64,000 bases of DNA from Hygrocybe punicea (GCA_963556145.1 OY744463.1:186001-250000), one strand, 5' to 3'; positions 23,037-34,645 are shown, counted from the first letter of the stretch. Notes: generated by a model from the letters alone, not told the origin. Made by a program: numbers and translations.

Positions 23037-24777
23037 CATCGTGCCCAGTGCCAGTATAAATCACTGGATAGTAGTGATCTTAACATTCCATTTCACACTC
23101 ATACATGTCGCAGGATCTAGCCATGGACCCGACGGGTTGTCGCGTCGACCGCCTCAGCACGGCAATTCTCCACAACAGGACGACGAGAACGAATTCGACG
23201 ACTGGATTGATCGACTATACGGATTCATGCATCACATCAACACTGCTATACGCGCTGTGTCTTCGCAACGCTCAATGATATCGACACTCCTCTGCGACGA
23301 CGACTCGACAAGAGATGAACCAGGAAAAGAAAGCGAATCGTATGATATAGTACCGCGATCACTGGCCGCTAGAACCCATGACGATCGCCTCACATCTGTT
23401 TGAGAGTGGTTGACAAACCTTACACGACCATCGTGCTTAACTGACACCGAGTATGCGACGTTCATCAAGTATTGCGCTGAATTCTTTATCGACCAAGATC
23501 GCCTATGGAGAAAGGATCCTCAGGGAGCTCACAAGCTTGTCATGGCCCCCGCGACTTGCCTACGAATTATGAAAGGCTGTCACGACAACTTAGGCCACAA
23601 AGGTCTGTATGCGACGTGATCGGCGATTTTAGAACGATTTTGGTGACCGCATATGCAGGCCGACATTGCTTGGTTCATGAAGACGTGTCGCCTGTGCCAG
23701 CAACGTCAGGTTCGACAAGTACTCATCCCTCCAGTCGTAGCGACTCCAGCCCCCCTTTTTGCGAAAATTTACGTCGATACCATGCATCTCCCCCCATCGC
23801 GATCGTTTCGCTATATTGTCCAAGGTCGATGTTCGCTCTCACAGTACCCAGAATTTCGAATGTTGCGATCAGAAAATGCCAACGTGATTGGCGACTGGAT
23901 CTTCGAAGATATTCTGTGCCGTTGGGGATCTCTTCGTGAAATAGTGACAGACAACGGTACAGCCTTCATCAAAGCTCTCGAATACCTAGCCAAGCGATAC
24001 AAAGTCTCTCACATTCGCATCAGTGGATACAACTCTCGCGCAAACGGACTAGTTGAGTGAACGCACTTTGACATGCGACAGTCGCTTTTTAAAGCTGCAG
24101 ATGGCGACCAAGCTCGTTGGTCTCAAGTCGCGCATTCCGTGTTTTGGGCAGAGCGTGTAACGGTCAGAAGATGAATGGGATGCTCCCCATATTTCTCTGC
24201 AACAGGTTCGCATGCCGTACTCCCCCTCGATATATTCAAAGCAACATATCTCCAACCGCCACCTACCTCGATCCTATCGACCACCGATCTGATGGCACGA
24301 CAAGCGATCGCGTTACAAAAACGAGACTGCGATATGACGAAAATCTATTTGAAAGTCTACAAAGCTTGACGAGCAGCTGCAATTCGATTCGAGAAAGTCC
24401 ATCTCAGAACGATTCGGAATTTCAATTTTAAAAAAGGGCGATCTAGTCCTCATGCAAAACACTGTGATCGAGAAGGCACTCAACAGAAAATGCATCCCTG
24501 ATACTTAGGACCGCGTATCGTTATATCCAGAAACTTCGGCAGAGCATGTATCCTATGCGAATTAGATGGTTCAGTGTTACATCGCCTGGTGGCCGTGTTT
24601 AGAGTCATCCCTTACTTTGCCAGAAAAACAATTGAATTTCCGGATCGCCTACTCGATATCAACGCCGAGCGACTTCGCGACATGCAACAATCCGAGAACA
24701 GCAGTGAAGAAGAACCCGACTCAAACCACGACAACTCCGACAGCAATACCGACAGCGAAGGCGATGATAACTACTGA
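23037..24777 (+). pseudogene. pol: RNase H end and integrase of the gypsy element
   Basis: RNase H resumes after the insertion with INHWIVVILTF and HVAGSSHGPDGLSRRP. The integrase zinc region is CHDNLGHKG followed by CRLCQQ (about 23575-23705). The catalytic Asp residues lie in YVDTMHLP (near 23775) and VTDNGTAF (near 23950), and the Glu in GLVE (24055). TGA codons stand at 23401, about 23617, 24058 and 24367, where Arg is expected. The C-terminal tail is acidic (NSSEEEPDSNHDNSDSN). A frameshift lies near 23820. Confidence 0.88.
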
Positions 24778-25299
24778 CGAGGCTTTCGCTTTGTAGCAGT
24801 TATATGGCGATCATCTTCGCGATGATTGGCCCGTATTCGGCGATGATGATACTTTGTTCGGAGCCGTTTACTTTAATTTTTTCCTCATGTTCATGTTATT
24901 GGCGACAGTTTTTTTTATACATGCAATATAGAAACGTTATACATAACAAAAACAAAAACAAAAATTGCCTTGTGAAAGGAGGAGCTCTCAATGCTCCTAT
25001 CAGCGATTCTACTTCGACCTATTCTCCATCTCCCCTAGCATTGATTCCAATTCGAGGACGATCCTCCAATGAGCCTTGGCACGAATGCGAGCCCACATGA
25101 GTTCCTCTTTCACAACCGATAATTCCCCTTCTCAAAATTCTCCATCAGTATCTTTGGCCTTCCCCTTGAAACTGTGTTTCACGATAGAGCTCTGGATTCG
25201 CGATGACAATGTGACCGATGGTCTGATGATTCCTAGGAAGTCCACTTCGGATGTCAGTACGGTGATATAAAAGACGTCGCAACACATGTTTAGGTTTCC

Positions 25300-25671
25300 T
25301 CAACTTCGAAAATCGTCATCGACCCTTGCGAGTAACCCCTTCCCAGTAACAACTTCAGTGGTCGCGAATGCATTTGGCACAGCAAAGCTCCGAATCACCG
25401 ATATTGCACGCGATTTCCTGGCGAACACAGTTATCGCACCTCTGCAGGTGATCATCAAACGTGGACTGATGTTCGAAAACATCGCGCTTACCTTTCCTTT
25501 CACTGGAAATAGTCCAAGGTTGTCAGCACTTCGCATCCATTTGAAAAGCAGTGAAGGACTATCATTTGACACTGGAGACCCAGTAGTCGATTCAACGAGC
25601 TGATCAATGTACTCATCGCCAGTTGCTTGCGAAGTGCTCGACAGTGCAGGAGACGACATGGTGGAAGACAA
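25300..25671 (-). CDS. Antisense ORF in the gypsy 3' region, unknown
   Basis: A 123-codon reverse-strand frame, Ser-rich at the start (MSSTMSSPALSSTSQ) with no known domain. It lies downstream of the antisense coiled-coil/Cys-cluster gene and could be its last exon or a separate ORF. Confidence 0.3.
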   Translation of the reverse strand: MSSTMSSPALSSTSQATGDEYIDQLVESTTGSPVSNDSPSLLFKWMRSADNLGLFPVKGKVSAMFSNISPRLMITCRGAITVFARKSRAISVIRSFAVPNAFATTEVVTGKGLLARVDDDFRS

Positions 25672-25865
25672 GCAAGATCTGATAATCTATCCGATCGGTG
25701 ATCCGTCAAGTACGCGACGCGATCTATCATGTGACAGATGCAAGGATTCCAAATTCATTCACACCATACTTCCTGCGACTCAAAATCGGCTGGCGACAGT
25801 GCGAAAAGGAAATGAAAATTAAAAATTAAAAATTAAAAATTAAAAAGAATGACTAAAGTATGCGA

Positions 25866-27118
25866 CTATAGACATTCGCTCAACCGCTCGCACTCCTCCT
25901 CGAGAGTCTCTACAAAATGTTGGTACATCATCGCCTTCAGTCGCATCCGCATGAGCTCCTCCTCCAGCGACAACAGTTCGGCCTCAATCTCCTTGCGACG
26001 CTTCGACTTAACTTTCCCCTTTCCTTTCGAAAAACGCGGCCCAGACTTCGCCAACGAACTAGGACCAATCGGTGGTCGCGCTCCGATCCAGGCCTTGTCT
26101 ACAAAACGACCGACAGCACTGGTCAGGATAGCACTGAGGAAGTAATTGAATTACTCATGTTTAGGAGGCTCAACATCCTTCAACCTGCCGACCTTCACAC
26201 GTTTCGCCTGCGACTTTACCCCTAGTCGTCCAACCCCATCCCAGAAACAACCTTTACGATCGTCGATGCATTTGCGACATTTCGGGTCGTTATCGCTGTA
26301 CTCACATGACGGATTCATCTTGAAGGCTTTACAACAATCGCACTAAGGATCAGAGTTAGCGAACGATGCAAAGAAGAAATCAGAAGTTGCTTACCTTGCC
26401 GCACACAGCGAGGAGCGCTAAGGGCTCGTCATCGTCACTGTCACGATCTTTCCGCCTCAAGTCTGACTCCTTCTCCGATTTATTGTCTTCGCATTCGCCG
26501 TCCTCCTCATCGACTGGATTCATAAGTGCTTTGAGCGCTTCCTTGAGTTGTTTCGTGGTGATTTGCTTGTCTTCGAACTTGCGATACAGATTAACTTGGT
26601 CAAGCTTCAGCTTCTCGAGTCGATCGGCCTCGACCCACGCCTTGATAGCCACTGCCTCCTCATGAAGACGTTGTTGATCCGATTCACAACATCGTCGTTC
26701 CGCCTCTTCTGCGAATCGCTTCCGCTCCAGTCATGCCTCTTCCTCGACCTTCCTCTCTGTGGCATTGCGTTCTTCAACCGCTTTTGACAGAGTCGGCATC
26801 AAAATCGAACTGCCCCAGCTCACCCAGTCTTCGTCGGACACCGCCTCGAATACGCTGCGAGCATTTTCGACCCACTTACTGACCACCGGATCGGCTTCTT
26901 CGCCCCAAGTCTCGGTGACTTCGCGATATTGCGTCTAGTCTGACAAGATATTTAGTGCAGAACTGAAAAATGAAAGGACTCATGATAGCCTTGACAAATT
27001 TTCACCCCCACCCCTCGAGTTTAGGCTTCTCCGCGAGTGATTTGCTCGGCATCGAGTCGACGAGACCCGCGATCTTCTCCTTGAAAGTGGTGCAGACGTT
27101 GATGGGCGACGACATGTT
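25866..27118 (-). pseudogene. Antisense accessory gene: coiled coil plus Cys cluster
   Basis: The gene runs against gag-pol between integrase and the 3' LTR. It starts MSSPINVCTTFKEK at 27118 and contains a short intron. An Arg/Glu-rich coiled coil follows (KAWVEADRLEKLKLDQVNLY), then an acidic segment (EEDGECEDNKSEKESD). Next is a Cys cluster, CDCCKAF...CEY...CRKCIDDRKGCFW (about 26230-26330), and then a basic tail (GKGKVKSKRRKEIE) with a second coiled coil. A TGA interrupts the first coiled coil at an Arg-like position. The Cys spacing suggests a zinc-binding, possibly DNA- or RNA-binding, module. No function is established here. Confidence 0.55.
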
Positions 27119-27279
27119 GCGACTGAGTGTTGGTGTAGTAAAGTGGCAGCGATGGTGATAAAAGAAGCAGAAGAAGATTCTAGAGAAGTTCTCACGATTG
27201 GCGCGTTATTTGGAAGGTCACATGATCTGATCAGACGCGGATTGACTGAGGACAGTCAAGATTTCAGTGATGGGCAAGA

Positions 27280-28039
27280 TGATACGCACTCATACGCGCT
27301 GACCACGAAAGCAACAAATCGGACAGATTTATACTATCATTCGAAAACAAGTCCGACATCTTGTGACTTCGCGATGGCTCACGACAACTAGTACGACTTC
27401 TTGATCGTATCGCGATCACCTCCAACAACATCGCAGACCAAGATAGAGAAACCCCCGAATCGGATCGAGCCCTGGACCCTCGCATAATAGTTCGCCTTTC
27501 ATAACAGTAATACCCCGTTTCATCATGGATACACTAACTCGTTTAGAGTACCTATTCCCTTTCTTCCATCCAACTCCTTTGTTCTTCCTTTGTTACAGGA
27601 TCATCCTCATCTTCCTTTCACCACCTCTTTTGGCTGCATTTACATGTGATTGATACTCAGTCCTTTCTTTCGACCCCTATTAGACTAGGTTTCTTTCTTT
27701 ACATGACTTTCTCACTTTGTCTCCGATCTCCGACCGTCTTTGTATAAAATAGCTGTTAGATTACACGTAGAAACAGCGAACTAGAGCACATCATTCCCGT
27801 CTCCTCACTCAGTTATACCTTTCGAACTCCAATACGACTTTACTTTCCTCACATTCGACCATCCCCGACCGTAGTTCTTTACGTCAATCCTCTTTAGTCG
27901 CCACGACTTTAATCGCCAAAGTCGCACTATCAATCGCGATCGTCGCAAGACTTGTAGAAGTTATTCCACTTCACTTACTCGCAATCTGACCAGTCGAAGA
28001 GTGTTGTTGTTAGTGCACAGCACCTCGATTAGCGTATCA
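27280..28039 (+). repeat. 3' LTR of the gypsy element
   Basis: 760 bp, TGATAC...GTATCA. It keeps CpG at several sites where the 5' LTR has TpG or CpA, and the reverse at a few sites. Confidence 0.92.
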
Positions 28040-28122
28040 ACGAGAATCTGTATCTGTACTTGTACTCTGAAGAGTACAGATACCTGCAGATCAGGGATTA
28101 CCCTTATCCCTGCATTTGCCTA

Positions 28123-28906
28123 CCTATGACTGTGATCACAGGATGTGGAGGGAATGGGTGATGTCGACCGGTATAAGATTCATAAGCATCCAATTGCATC
28201 TGATTTGGCATAATTCTGGAATTCAGAGTCAATTCCAAGTTCACCAGATAAAAGAGGGCATTGTCTCGGTTGTGGAGCCAATGGTGAAGGAGATAAAAGT
28301 TGATTATGGTTTGATCCAACCACTTTCCAATGTGCAAAGTTTGAATCTCCAAGAGAGGAACACTCCACACCATAAGATTACAAAGAATTAGGTCTTGAAA
28401 TAAAGATAAAGATAAATGAGGCTGAAAGCTAAGCTATGGGATTGTTGAAGCCCACTTTTGTCATGCTGATCATTGTTATCAGGCCCATGTTCATTGTGAG
28501 ATTCACCAGCATTAGATGTGGAGCAATTGGTATCCCAGTCTTCAAGTTGCAAAGGCACAATGTCACCAGAAGGCTGATAACCATTGGAAGTGTCCGAGTG
28601 TGTGGAATCATTGGAGGAAGTGGAGGAAGAGGAGGAAAATTTTTGAGAAGGCAACCCAGCTAATACATCAAACGCTGATTGCAGTTGCTTAGAAGTCAAC
28701 TGAGAGACCCAAGAGGAGGTCAGGATGGATTTCCATCTGGGATTGACAGACAATGAGTCCATAGGATCAGAAGAAGATGATGAGGAGGAAGCTTTGGAAG
28801 CCATCAAGTCCAGCTTTCCTTGAAATTCTTTTGCTACAGAGAGCAGGTCATCAGAAAATTTGGAATCCGATGAAGTCAAAGAGTCAGACATGATGATGGA
28901 AAGCAA
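28123..28906 (-). pseudogene. Ulp1-like cysteine peptidase, N-terminal part
   Basis: The frame starts MLSIIMSDSLTSSDSK, with Met-6 an alternative start. A Ser-rich region follows, with PRWKSILTSSWVSQL and SKQLQSAFDVLAGL. After an intron comes the typical Ulp1 entry motif KWLDQTIINFYLL (about 28310-28335). The frame reaches the insertion boundary at 28123 and continues in the same phase at 5868 with the catalytic His region. The upstream neighbour in the same direction is the PHD-finger gene. Confidence 0.65.
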
Positions 28907-28976
28907 GATACAATATGTAATACAGGCACAACCCCCAACCTACACAAGGCATCACGTAACATGAGCAGGGAAATGA

Positions 28977-31405
28977 CTAAATCCAACTATGTGTGCAATA
29001 AGGACATTCATAGTACACAGGATTATCACCCAAAACTCTCCTCACATACTTTTTGCTGAGATTTTGCAGAGAACAGTTCTCCTCTCCTTTATCAGCCTCA
29101 GATAACAACCATCTGGAAAACAATTGCTGTTCGCCATTGCTGACCAACCCATGAATTGAATAAAGTCCCCGCTCTATTGGTTTGATTGCAATGGTTAGGA
29201 GATCTTCATCAACACCGACAGGAGGAGATTTTAGGCCTGTTATTTCGAATGTAGGTTCCTCCTGTTGGACCTCCATACACTCTGTGTGAAACCACGTCTG
29301 ACAAGTGGAACACCAACACTGAATGTCACTTTCTGGCACATACAAACCATGACAGCCTATGACACAGGATGTTTTGAGCTTCTGAAAATATGTCAAATCA
29401 GCACAGAAATATTATGAGAAGATGATTTAACCGCACTGTGAATGTCATGCATTTGACATTGAGAGTCCAACATGAATAATAGGAATCAGTTGGGATGTTG
29501 GAATGCAGACACAAAGTGTCATTGAAGTGTAGCAAGGAAGAGGGCGCTGTCCAACAAGCTCAACTTGCTGGTTGATATTTGACAGAAGTCAAATACTTAC
29601 ATTCAATACAAGCAGCATCAATAATGTCCTCATGATTGGAAGCCACCAACTCATTTGAACTCATTTTGTCCAATGGCCTACTAACCATGAAGCACTTATG
29701 GAGAAGGGTACAAAGCAATTACCACTCACAGATGAGTACTCTTTGTCAGGAAGACAGATCTGATATGGTCAGCAGTATAAAACCAACTTATCTTGATCCA
29801 AATCTACTTCAACATGATCAAGATTAGAACAGTTGAATGTTTTAGAGAATGAAAACAGACCGATCCTGTTTTTTCCAAGTTTCCTCCAATGTCCAAAATG
29901 GTTGCATGATAATAATTATCAGGGTTGGCCAAAAAACCATCATTATCCAATTCACCCAAGTCTTCTTCATGTGGGACAACTATGACACTAACAGCCAAGA
30001 GAGGTGAGATGAGGAAGAAACAAAAGCAAGACCTTACTGGTCCCCATGAAAGAATTCCACCAAACCATCCTCAAAGTTACCCATGACTATATATAAATAA
30101 AGTCCAAGGGTCAATGCCCAGGTAAGTTCAGACAACCAACTTACTTCTCAGAGACTCATAGGTGGCCATTTTTCCAAACTTGGAATTATTGGGTTTAAGT
30201 TCTTGTCTGATCAAGTTCTGGGATGAAGCCATCTAATAATCATCCAGAGTTAAATCAGTTAAGCATCAAATACCAAAACCACATAGAACTGACTGAGGTG
30301 AAGTCAGAGTGAGAGTGAGCTGTGGGTTAGTCAGCCAAATGAAATCATGTGAACAAACAATTGCCAGGTTGGTTAGGATTTCAGGAGTTAGCTGGTCTTT
30401 GGTTAGCTTATGGGGATATACCTCTTACTTGTATTATGGCCAGTTATGCAGCAATCCAGTTAAATTTCAAGTTAGGGTTTTGGGTGTTAGGCTGGCTTTT
30501 TAGCTTAGAGACTTTAACCTCATCCTTTGTGGTTAGATTATAGTCATACAGCAACATAGTGAGTAAAAGTGGTCAGAACACTATTAGAAAAAAATCCCAC
30601 CAATCCCCAGTCTAAGTTTAGTTGCTGGAAAATCTAAGCTAGCAATAACTGATACGAAGCAAGCCTGAGCATAAGATAGGGTTAACAATAAGATTCTATC
30701 ACATATCCAGGTCTAACCATTATCTACTTGTTTCCTGTGAATGCCAAGGCCATAGAGATTACCCCTTGCATCAATTTCTGATCACCATTACCATGTTCCT
30801 TCAACCAAGGCACTATTTTCTTCAAAAAGGCTTTGCCGACAGATTTCTACCCAAGGAGTTTCAGCAGTGATTCTGATGAAAAGAAGTTTCACTACCTTTG
30901 TTTTGGAATCAGCCCTGATGGACTTGATTTTATCCAAACAGTCGTGTTCATGGCTAGCCCACAATGCATTCCAAGTCTAAAAAAATGATGACATCTCATC
31001 CTTTGTCTCCTAGAAACAATCTAACCTGGTAAAAATAATTCACAAGAGGGATCAAACAAATGGGGGCTTACACCACGAGTTCCATTCTTTAGTCAAGTTT
31101 GCCAATCATTCCAATGCAGAGGCCAGACCATCCAGGAAAATGGTTGAAGCTTCTTGTCATTGATTTGTGGATGTTATGCCGATGTCAATTCCAGCAGATT
31201 TAGCAGGATCTCCATTTCTAGGACTGACCACTGTGGCAGTTTTGAAGGTGTAAGTCTTCTTCTTCCCACCAGATTTAGGGGTTCCGATTGGGGCAGATTT
31301 CTGCTGTTTCTTCCACTTGGCAAACAAGGTATCTTCCTCATCAGAGGAAGACACAACATGAGCTTCTTTTCTTTGAAAACTGGCCATTAAAGTTTCTTCT
31401 TCCAA
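28977..31405 (-). CDS. PHD-finger protein, multi-exon
   Basis: Open blocks on the reverse strand, joined by GT-AG introns, run from a Met at 31405 (MEEETLMASFQRKE) to a stop at 28977. A middle exon reads VGKAFLKKIVPWLKEHG (about 30830). A segment near 29700 reads LPDKEYSSV. The last exon (29396-28977) has a PHD-like Cys4-His-Cys3 finger: C-x3-C, then IQCWCSTCQTWFHTEC, and then ECPYC after a long insert. PHD fingers usually bind histone tails. An in-frame TGA after ITSTNQ (about 31160) suggests either an unrecognised intron or damage, so exon limits are tentative. It lies directly upstream of the Ulp1-like gene, with 70 bp between stop and start. Confidence 0.5.
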
Positions 31406-31669
31406 GGAAGATGCACTAACCCTACTACATCGGCTGGTGAGGAATCCCTGAAATTACAGACCAAACCAATGATGAAATGCTTATGCTCCAAGCGAAAAAT
31501 ATAACACACTCTGAGAAATCTTGAGGCACATACGGAGGAGTCCTGAGGCATGTTTTGGAATTTGTTTAACAGTGATCAAAGATCCACATACCTGTCTTCA
31601 TACACCATCCTCTGGCTGGTTACCTCAACCTCCAACCTTTCTGCAGCATCTGGATTCAGCCCAGCAAGA

Positions 31670-31762
31670 CATATTTAGATTAGTTATCTCATATGTGAAA
31701 CATATTTAGATTAGTTATCTCATATGTGAAACATATTTAGATTAGTTATCTCATATGTGAAA
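31670..31762. repeat. Three-copy 31-bp tandem repeat
   Basis: CATATTTAGATTAGTTATCT plus CATATGTGAAA is repeated with starts at 31670, 31701 and 31732, almost identical. Confidence 0.95.
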
Positions 31763-31959
31763 CATATTTATAACACCTGAAATTGGCCCTTTGACCAAAT
31801 AATCCTTACTGATAAAATCACAAAAATCAAACAACACAAGTAAGCATACCAGAGTCCAAGTTCTGCATGTAAACTTACCTTAAAGGGTTATGATCATCAT
31901 TGTATGACCACAAATCTTCCAAGTCATCATTTGAGCACTTGTCACTAAGCTGGGGAACC

Positions 31960-32230
31960 ACCTAAAGTCCATGTGGACTCTTGGTGGACTATAGGTGGAC
32001 TGCATCCAGACTATTAGTGGACTTTAGGTGGACTGAAGGTGGACTTTATGTGGACTCACAGCCAACTTGACATTTTTTCATCCACCTTTAGTCCACCTTT
32101 AGTCCATGTGGAGTCCACCTAAAGTCCAGTCAACATGGTGGACTCCGGAGGACTTTTGATGGAGAATCAGGACTCCACCTAATTGAAGTCCACAAGGAAT
32201 CCAGGTGGAGTCCAGGTGGAATCCGGGTGA
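31960..32230. repeat. GGTGGACT/AGTCCACC subterminal-type repeat cluster
   Basis: More than a dozen copies of GTGGACT or AGTCCAC in both directions within 270 bp. A similar cluster is at 36275-36640. The pair may mark the ends of a non-autonomous element of about 4.7 kb, but no clear TIR or target duplication was found. Confidence 0.6.
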
Positions 32231-32264
32231 AGTTGTCCTTCTGATTTGTAGTTGTTATTTAAAT

Positions 32265-32345
32265 AAAAAATGCCAATTCCTGGGATTGAACCCAAGACTT
32301 TAACATGTCAACCACACAGCTATAACCAATTGTCTACACAACCTT
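32265..32345 (-). repeat. tRNA-like SINE remnant
   Basis: On the reverse strand, TAGCTGTGTGG resembles an RNA polymerase III A box and GGGTTCAATCCCA a B box, about 30 bp apart. That is the spacing in tRNA genes. The cloverleaf is not convincing, so a tRNA-derived SINE or tRNA pseudogene is more likely than an active tRNA. Confidence 0.4.
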
Positions 32346-32391
32346 GTCTCAAACTGTCTAGGATTGCTTACAAGTTCTCACCCTGTCCGCA

Positions 32392-33999
32392 TGTTACGGA
32401 TCGCTTCTGCAGTGGGCTCCGGCAACAATCAACTTAACAGGGGGGCGGTTTCCAGAGGGAAGAACAGCAGTTTCATTGGTAGATAACACTGCTACAAGGG
32501 GGGAGGTTCATGGTCTAAAGTCATTGTGAGCCCTGGGGGTTACCCAAGATAAGGGGGTCTGCCTCAAGAACCAGACTAAACGTAAAGAAAGGAAAAGAAG
32601 AAAAAGTCCGAACCAACAACAAGAACAGTATATATAGTGACTGGTCTTGAGGGGAGGTAAATAGAAATACAACCATGAAGCCACAACATGTCCAACTCTA
32701 CCATGTGTTCACCATGAGGCGTCCTCATGTCAATGTTCTCGCGATCCAACTGGAGGCCCGGGTGTCATTGAGGATAGAAGAGGTCCGGATGACTCGGATG
32801 ATTTGTCATCGGATCATGTGACATGCAGAATTGCCAATTTTGGGTCTACACTTGCTGTAATGGGCAAGTGTGCAGTTTGGCAAGTGCATTGCACGGTCGG
32901 GTTGAAGATGGGTATCGTCCAGTGTGGGGTTGGTGATGAGAGTGTCTTGAGGTAGTGTGGATATAGTGGCAAGGTTGGTATGAAAGAAAATGAAGGAATG
33001 TATAGAGGAAAAACCAACTAGGACAGTGGGCTAGTCGAGGTCAGAAATGTGAACAGCATAAGCTGTACTGGATGACGATGTCTGTGTCGATGATGTATTG
33101 AGGGGCAATGTCTTGTCCTGTGTGTAGAACAACATGGTCCACCTGATGTCGGTATTTGTCCAAGAAAGGGTATTATTGTAAATGAGTGTGGGAGGTATCA
33201 AGATTATAGATGGAAAAGGATAAATGAACATGGGTCCAGGTTTCGAGTCATGGCACAAGTGACAAGCTGTGGGAATAAGATGTCGGGTGCTGCAATGAAG
33301 CGATGTCGTGTGAACAATATGCAATAGGGGTTGGTTCACTGTTTGGGAAGTCGTATGGTCTGTGGTCGAAGTCCAAAAGAATGTGCTTCGGCGATGGTTG
33401 GATTAGAGAGAACAGTGAAATGTCTTGTGATCGGGGATTGTTCAGGGCATGCGTGCAGGTGAGGAATGTCATTGGATAATCAGGGAGGATAATGGTGGAC
33501 ATGGAATACGAAAGTGGAAACCATATATCCAAGTATGGCAATTGTCAATTACGTGATGAGATATTGTCGAGGTGGAAGTCGGAAGTATCGATGGCAGAAG
33601 GGTTTCGGTACCGATGCCAAAGATAGATTATAACAAGGTAAAAACCGATGAGGAAGGTGATGGCGATGCTGCCAATGATGATTACAGTAATTAGCTGTGT
33701 TGGGAGTACAGCCATTGTGTGTCAGTTTGTCATGGGATGGAGTCAACAATATGTCAGGGCGAGGGAAAAGACAATAGCAATGATGTCCGTCGGCAGCAAG
33801 GTACCGTGGGGATGTGTCCATGGTCGGTCTGGATTGTTCTAGAAGAAAGGATGAAAAGAGAACAAGAACAAGAATAAACAATAATGTCCAAAAGAAGACA
33901 AAAGGTAAAGGGGAATGAAAAAGGAGGGTATGGTAAAGTGGAACCGCCATCGTGGGTAGCGGAGTCGGAATTGGAGTTGCAGAGTTGAAAAATGTAACA
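32392..33999 (-). mobile_element. Solo LTR of the TGTTAC family, no target duplication
   Basis: Starts TGTTACGGATCGC and ends AAAAATGTAACA, 1608 bp. The flanks CCGCA and AGTGG do not match, so the copy probably arose by, or took part in, recombination between elements. It carries both ORF blocks of the family in degraded form. Confidence 0.85.
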
Positions 34000-34170
34000 A
34001 GTGGGCACCCCTGCCCACTCCACCGTTTCCCCCAGTTTCCCCCCCTCTGCCTCCCTCACCTCCCACTTTCCCCTTTCCCTCACTCTCACTCCCCCCCTTC
34101 CCCCCCTCTCCTTGCCCTTTTTTCCTCCTGTCCCCATCTTATCTTCCCCACCCCCTCCTTTAGTAATAAT
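34000..34170. other. C-rich low-complexity stretch
   Basis: Runs of CCCCC with CTCCCC words. No gene. Confidence 0.6.
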
Positions 34171-34329
34171 TATTTAGGTAATTTTGGAATAGTGATGTAG
34201 TTACAGAAAACTAACAAAAGTGTGCAATTTCCTGAAAAACTTGCCAAAGATGGGCTGTCAAGACTGACTATTGTATGGCAGCTGTGATCAGACCAAGATC
34301 TGAACAAAATATGGCCTGGGAGTCAAAAA

Positions 34330-34645
34330 GGTAGCAACTCACACAGGAGATGGATGAGGATTTTTTGCAATCAAATAATACATAGATATCCAGTCACATT
34401 TTGACACTATTTGTGTTGTTATCTCAATTGTGAAAATATTGCAGAATAATATTATCTAAAAGTGGTATTCATACAGAAAATAGTGCACACAGAAAATACT
34501 ACTTTATTGTTTTCATTATTGTGAGCATGTATTCAGACAATAGAAAATGATTCAAATATTTAGGATTTAAATTGTGACTGGATATTTGCATATTATTTGA
34601 TCACAAAAAATCCTTGTCTGTCTCCTGTGTCAGAGCAAAAGCTTA
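34330..34645. repeat. Inverted repeat, probable foldback MITE
   Basis: CACACAGGAGATGGATGAGG at the left and its inverse near 34625-34605, together with matching AAATAATAC/GTATTATTT-like and ATATCCAGTCACA words, give imperfect arms of about 90 bp around an AT-rich centre. Confidence 0.65.

Larger units (their letters stand above)
6118..28039 (+). mobile_element. Ty3/gypsy LTR retrotransposon, degenerate, with nested insertion
   Basis: Two 760-bp LTRs in direct orientation bracket Gag, protease, reverse transcriptase, RNase H and integrase segments in the Ty3/gypsy order. The LTRs begin TGATAC and end GTATCA. Flanking bases ATGA and ACGA could be a 4-bp duplication with one CpG-type change, but this is weak. 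The RNase H segment is interrupted by the foldback element at 11380-23036. In-frame TGA codons and at least two frameshifts (near 8500 and near 9970-10030) show that the copy is dead. Without the insertion the element would be about 10.3 kb, long for the group because of an antisense gene block in the 3' third. Confidence 0.92.
5877..28122. mobile_element. 324-bp TIR element with 8-bp TSD, enlarged to 22.2 kb by nested insertions
   Basis: The termini are TAGGCAAATGCAGGG at 5877 and its inverse ending at 28122. Perfect CCTATGAC copies flank them on both sides. Only 5877-6117 and 28040-28122 belong to this element. Everything between is the gypsy element and its own insertions. No coding capacity remains, so it is a MITE. 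The 8-bp duplication is compatible with the hAT, P or KDZ groups. The insertion splits the Ulp1-like gene just before the catalytic His motif. Confidence 0.85.
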
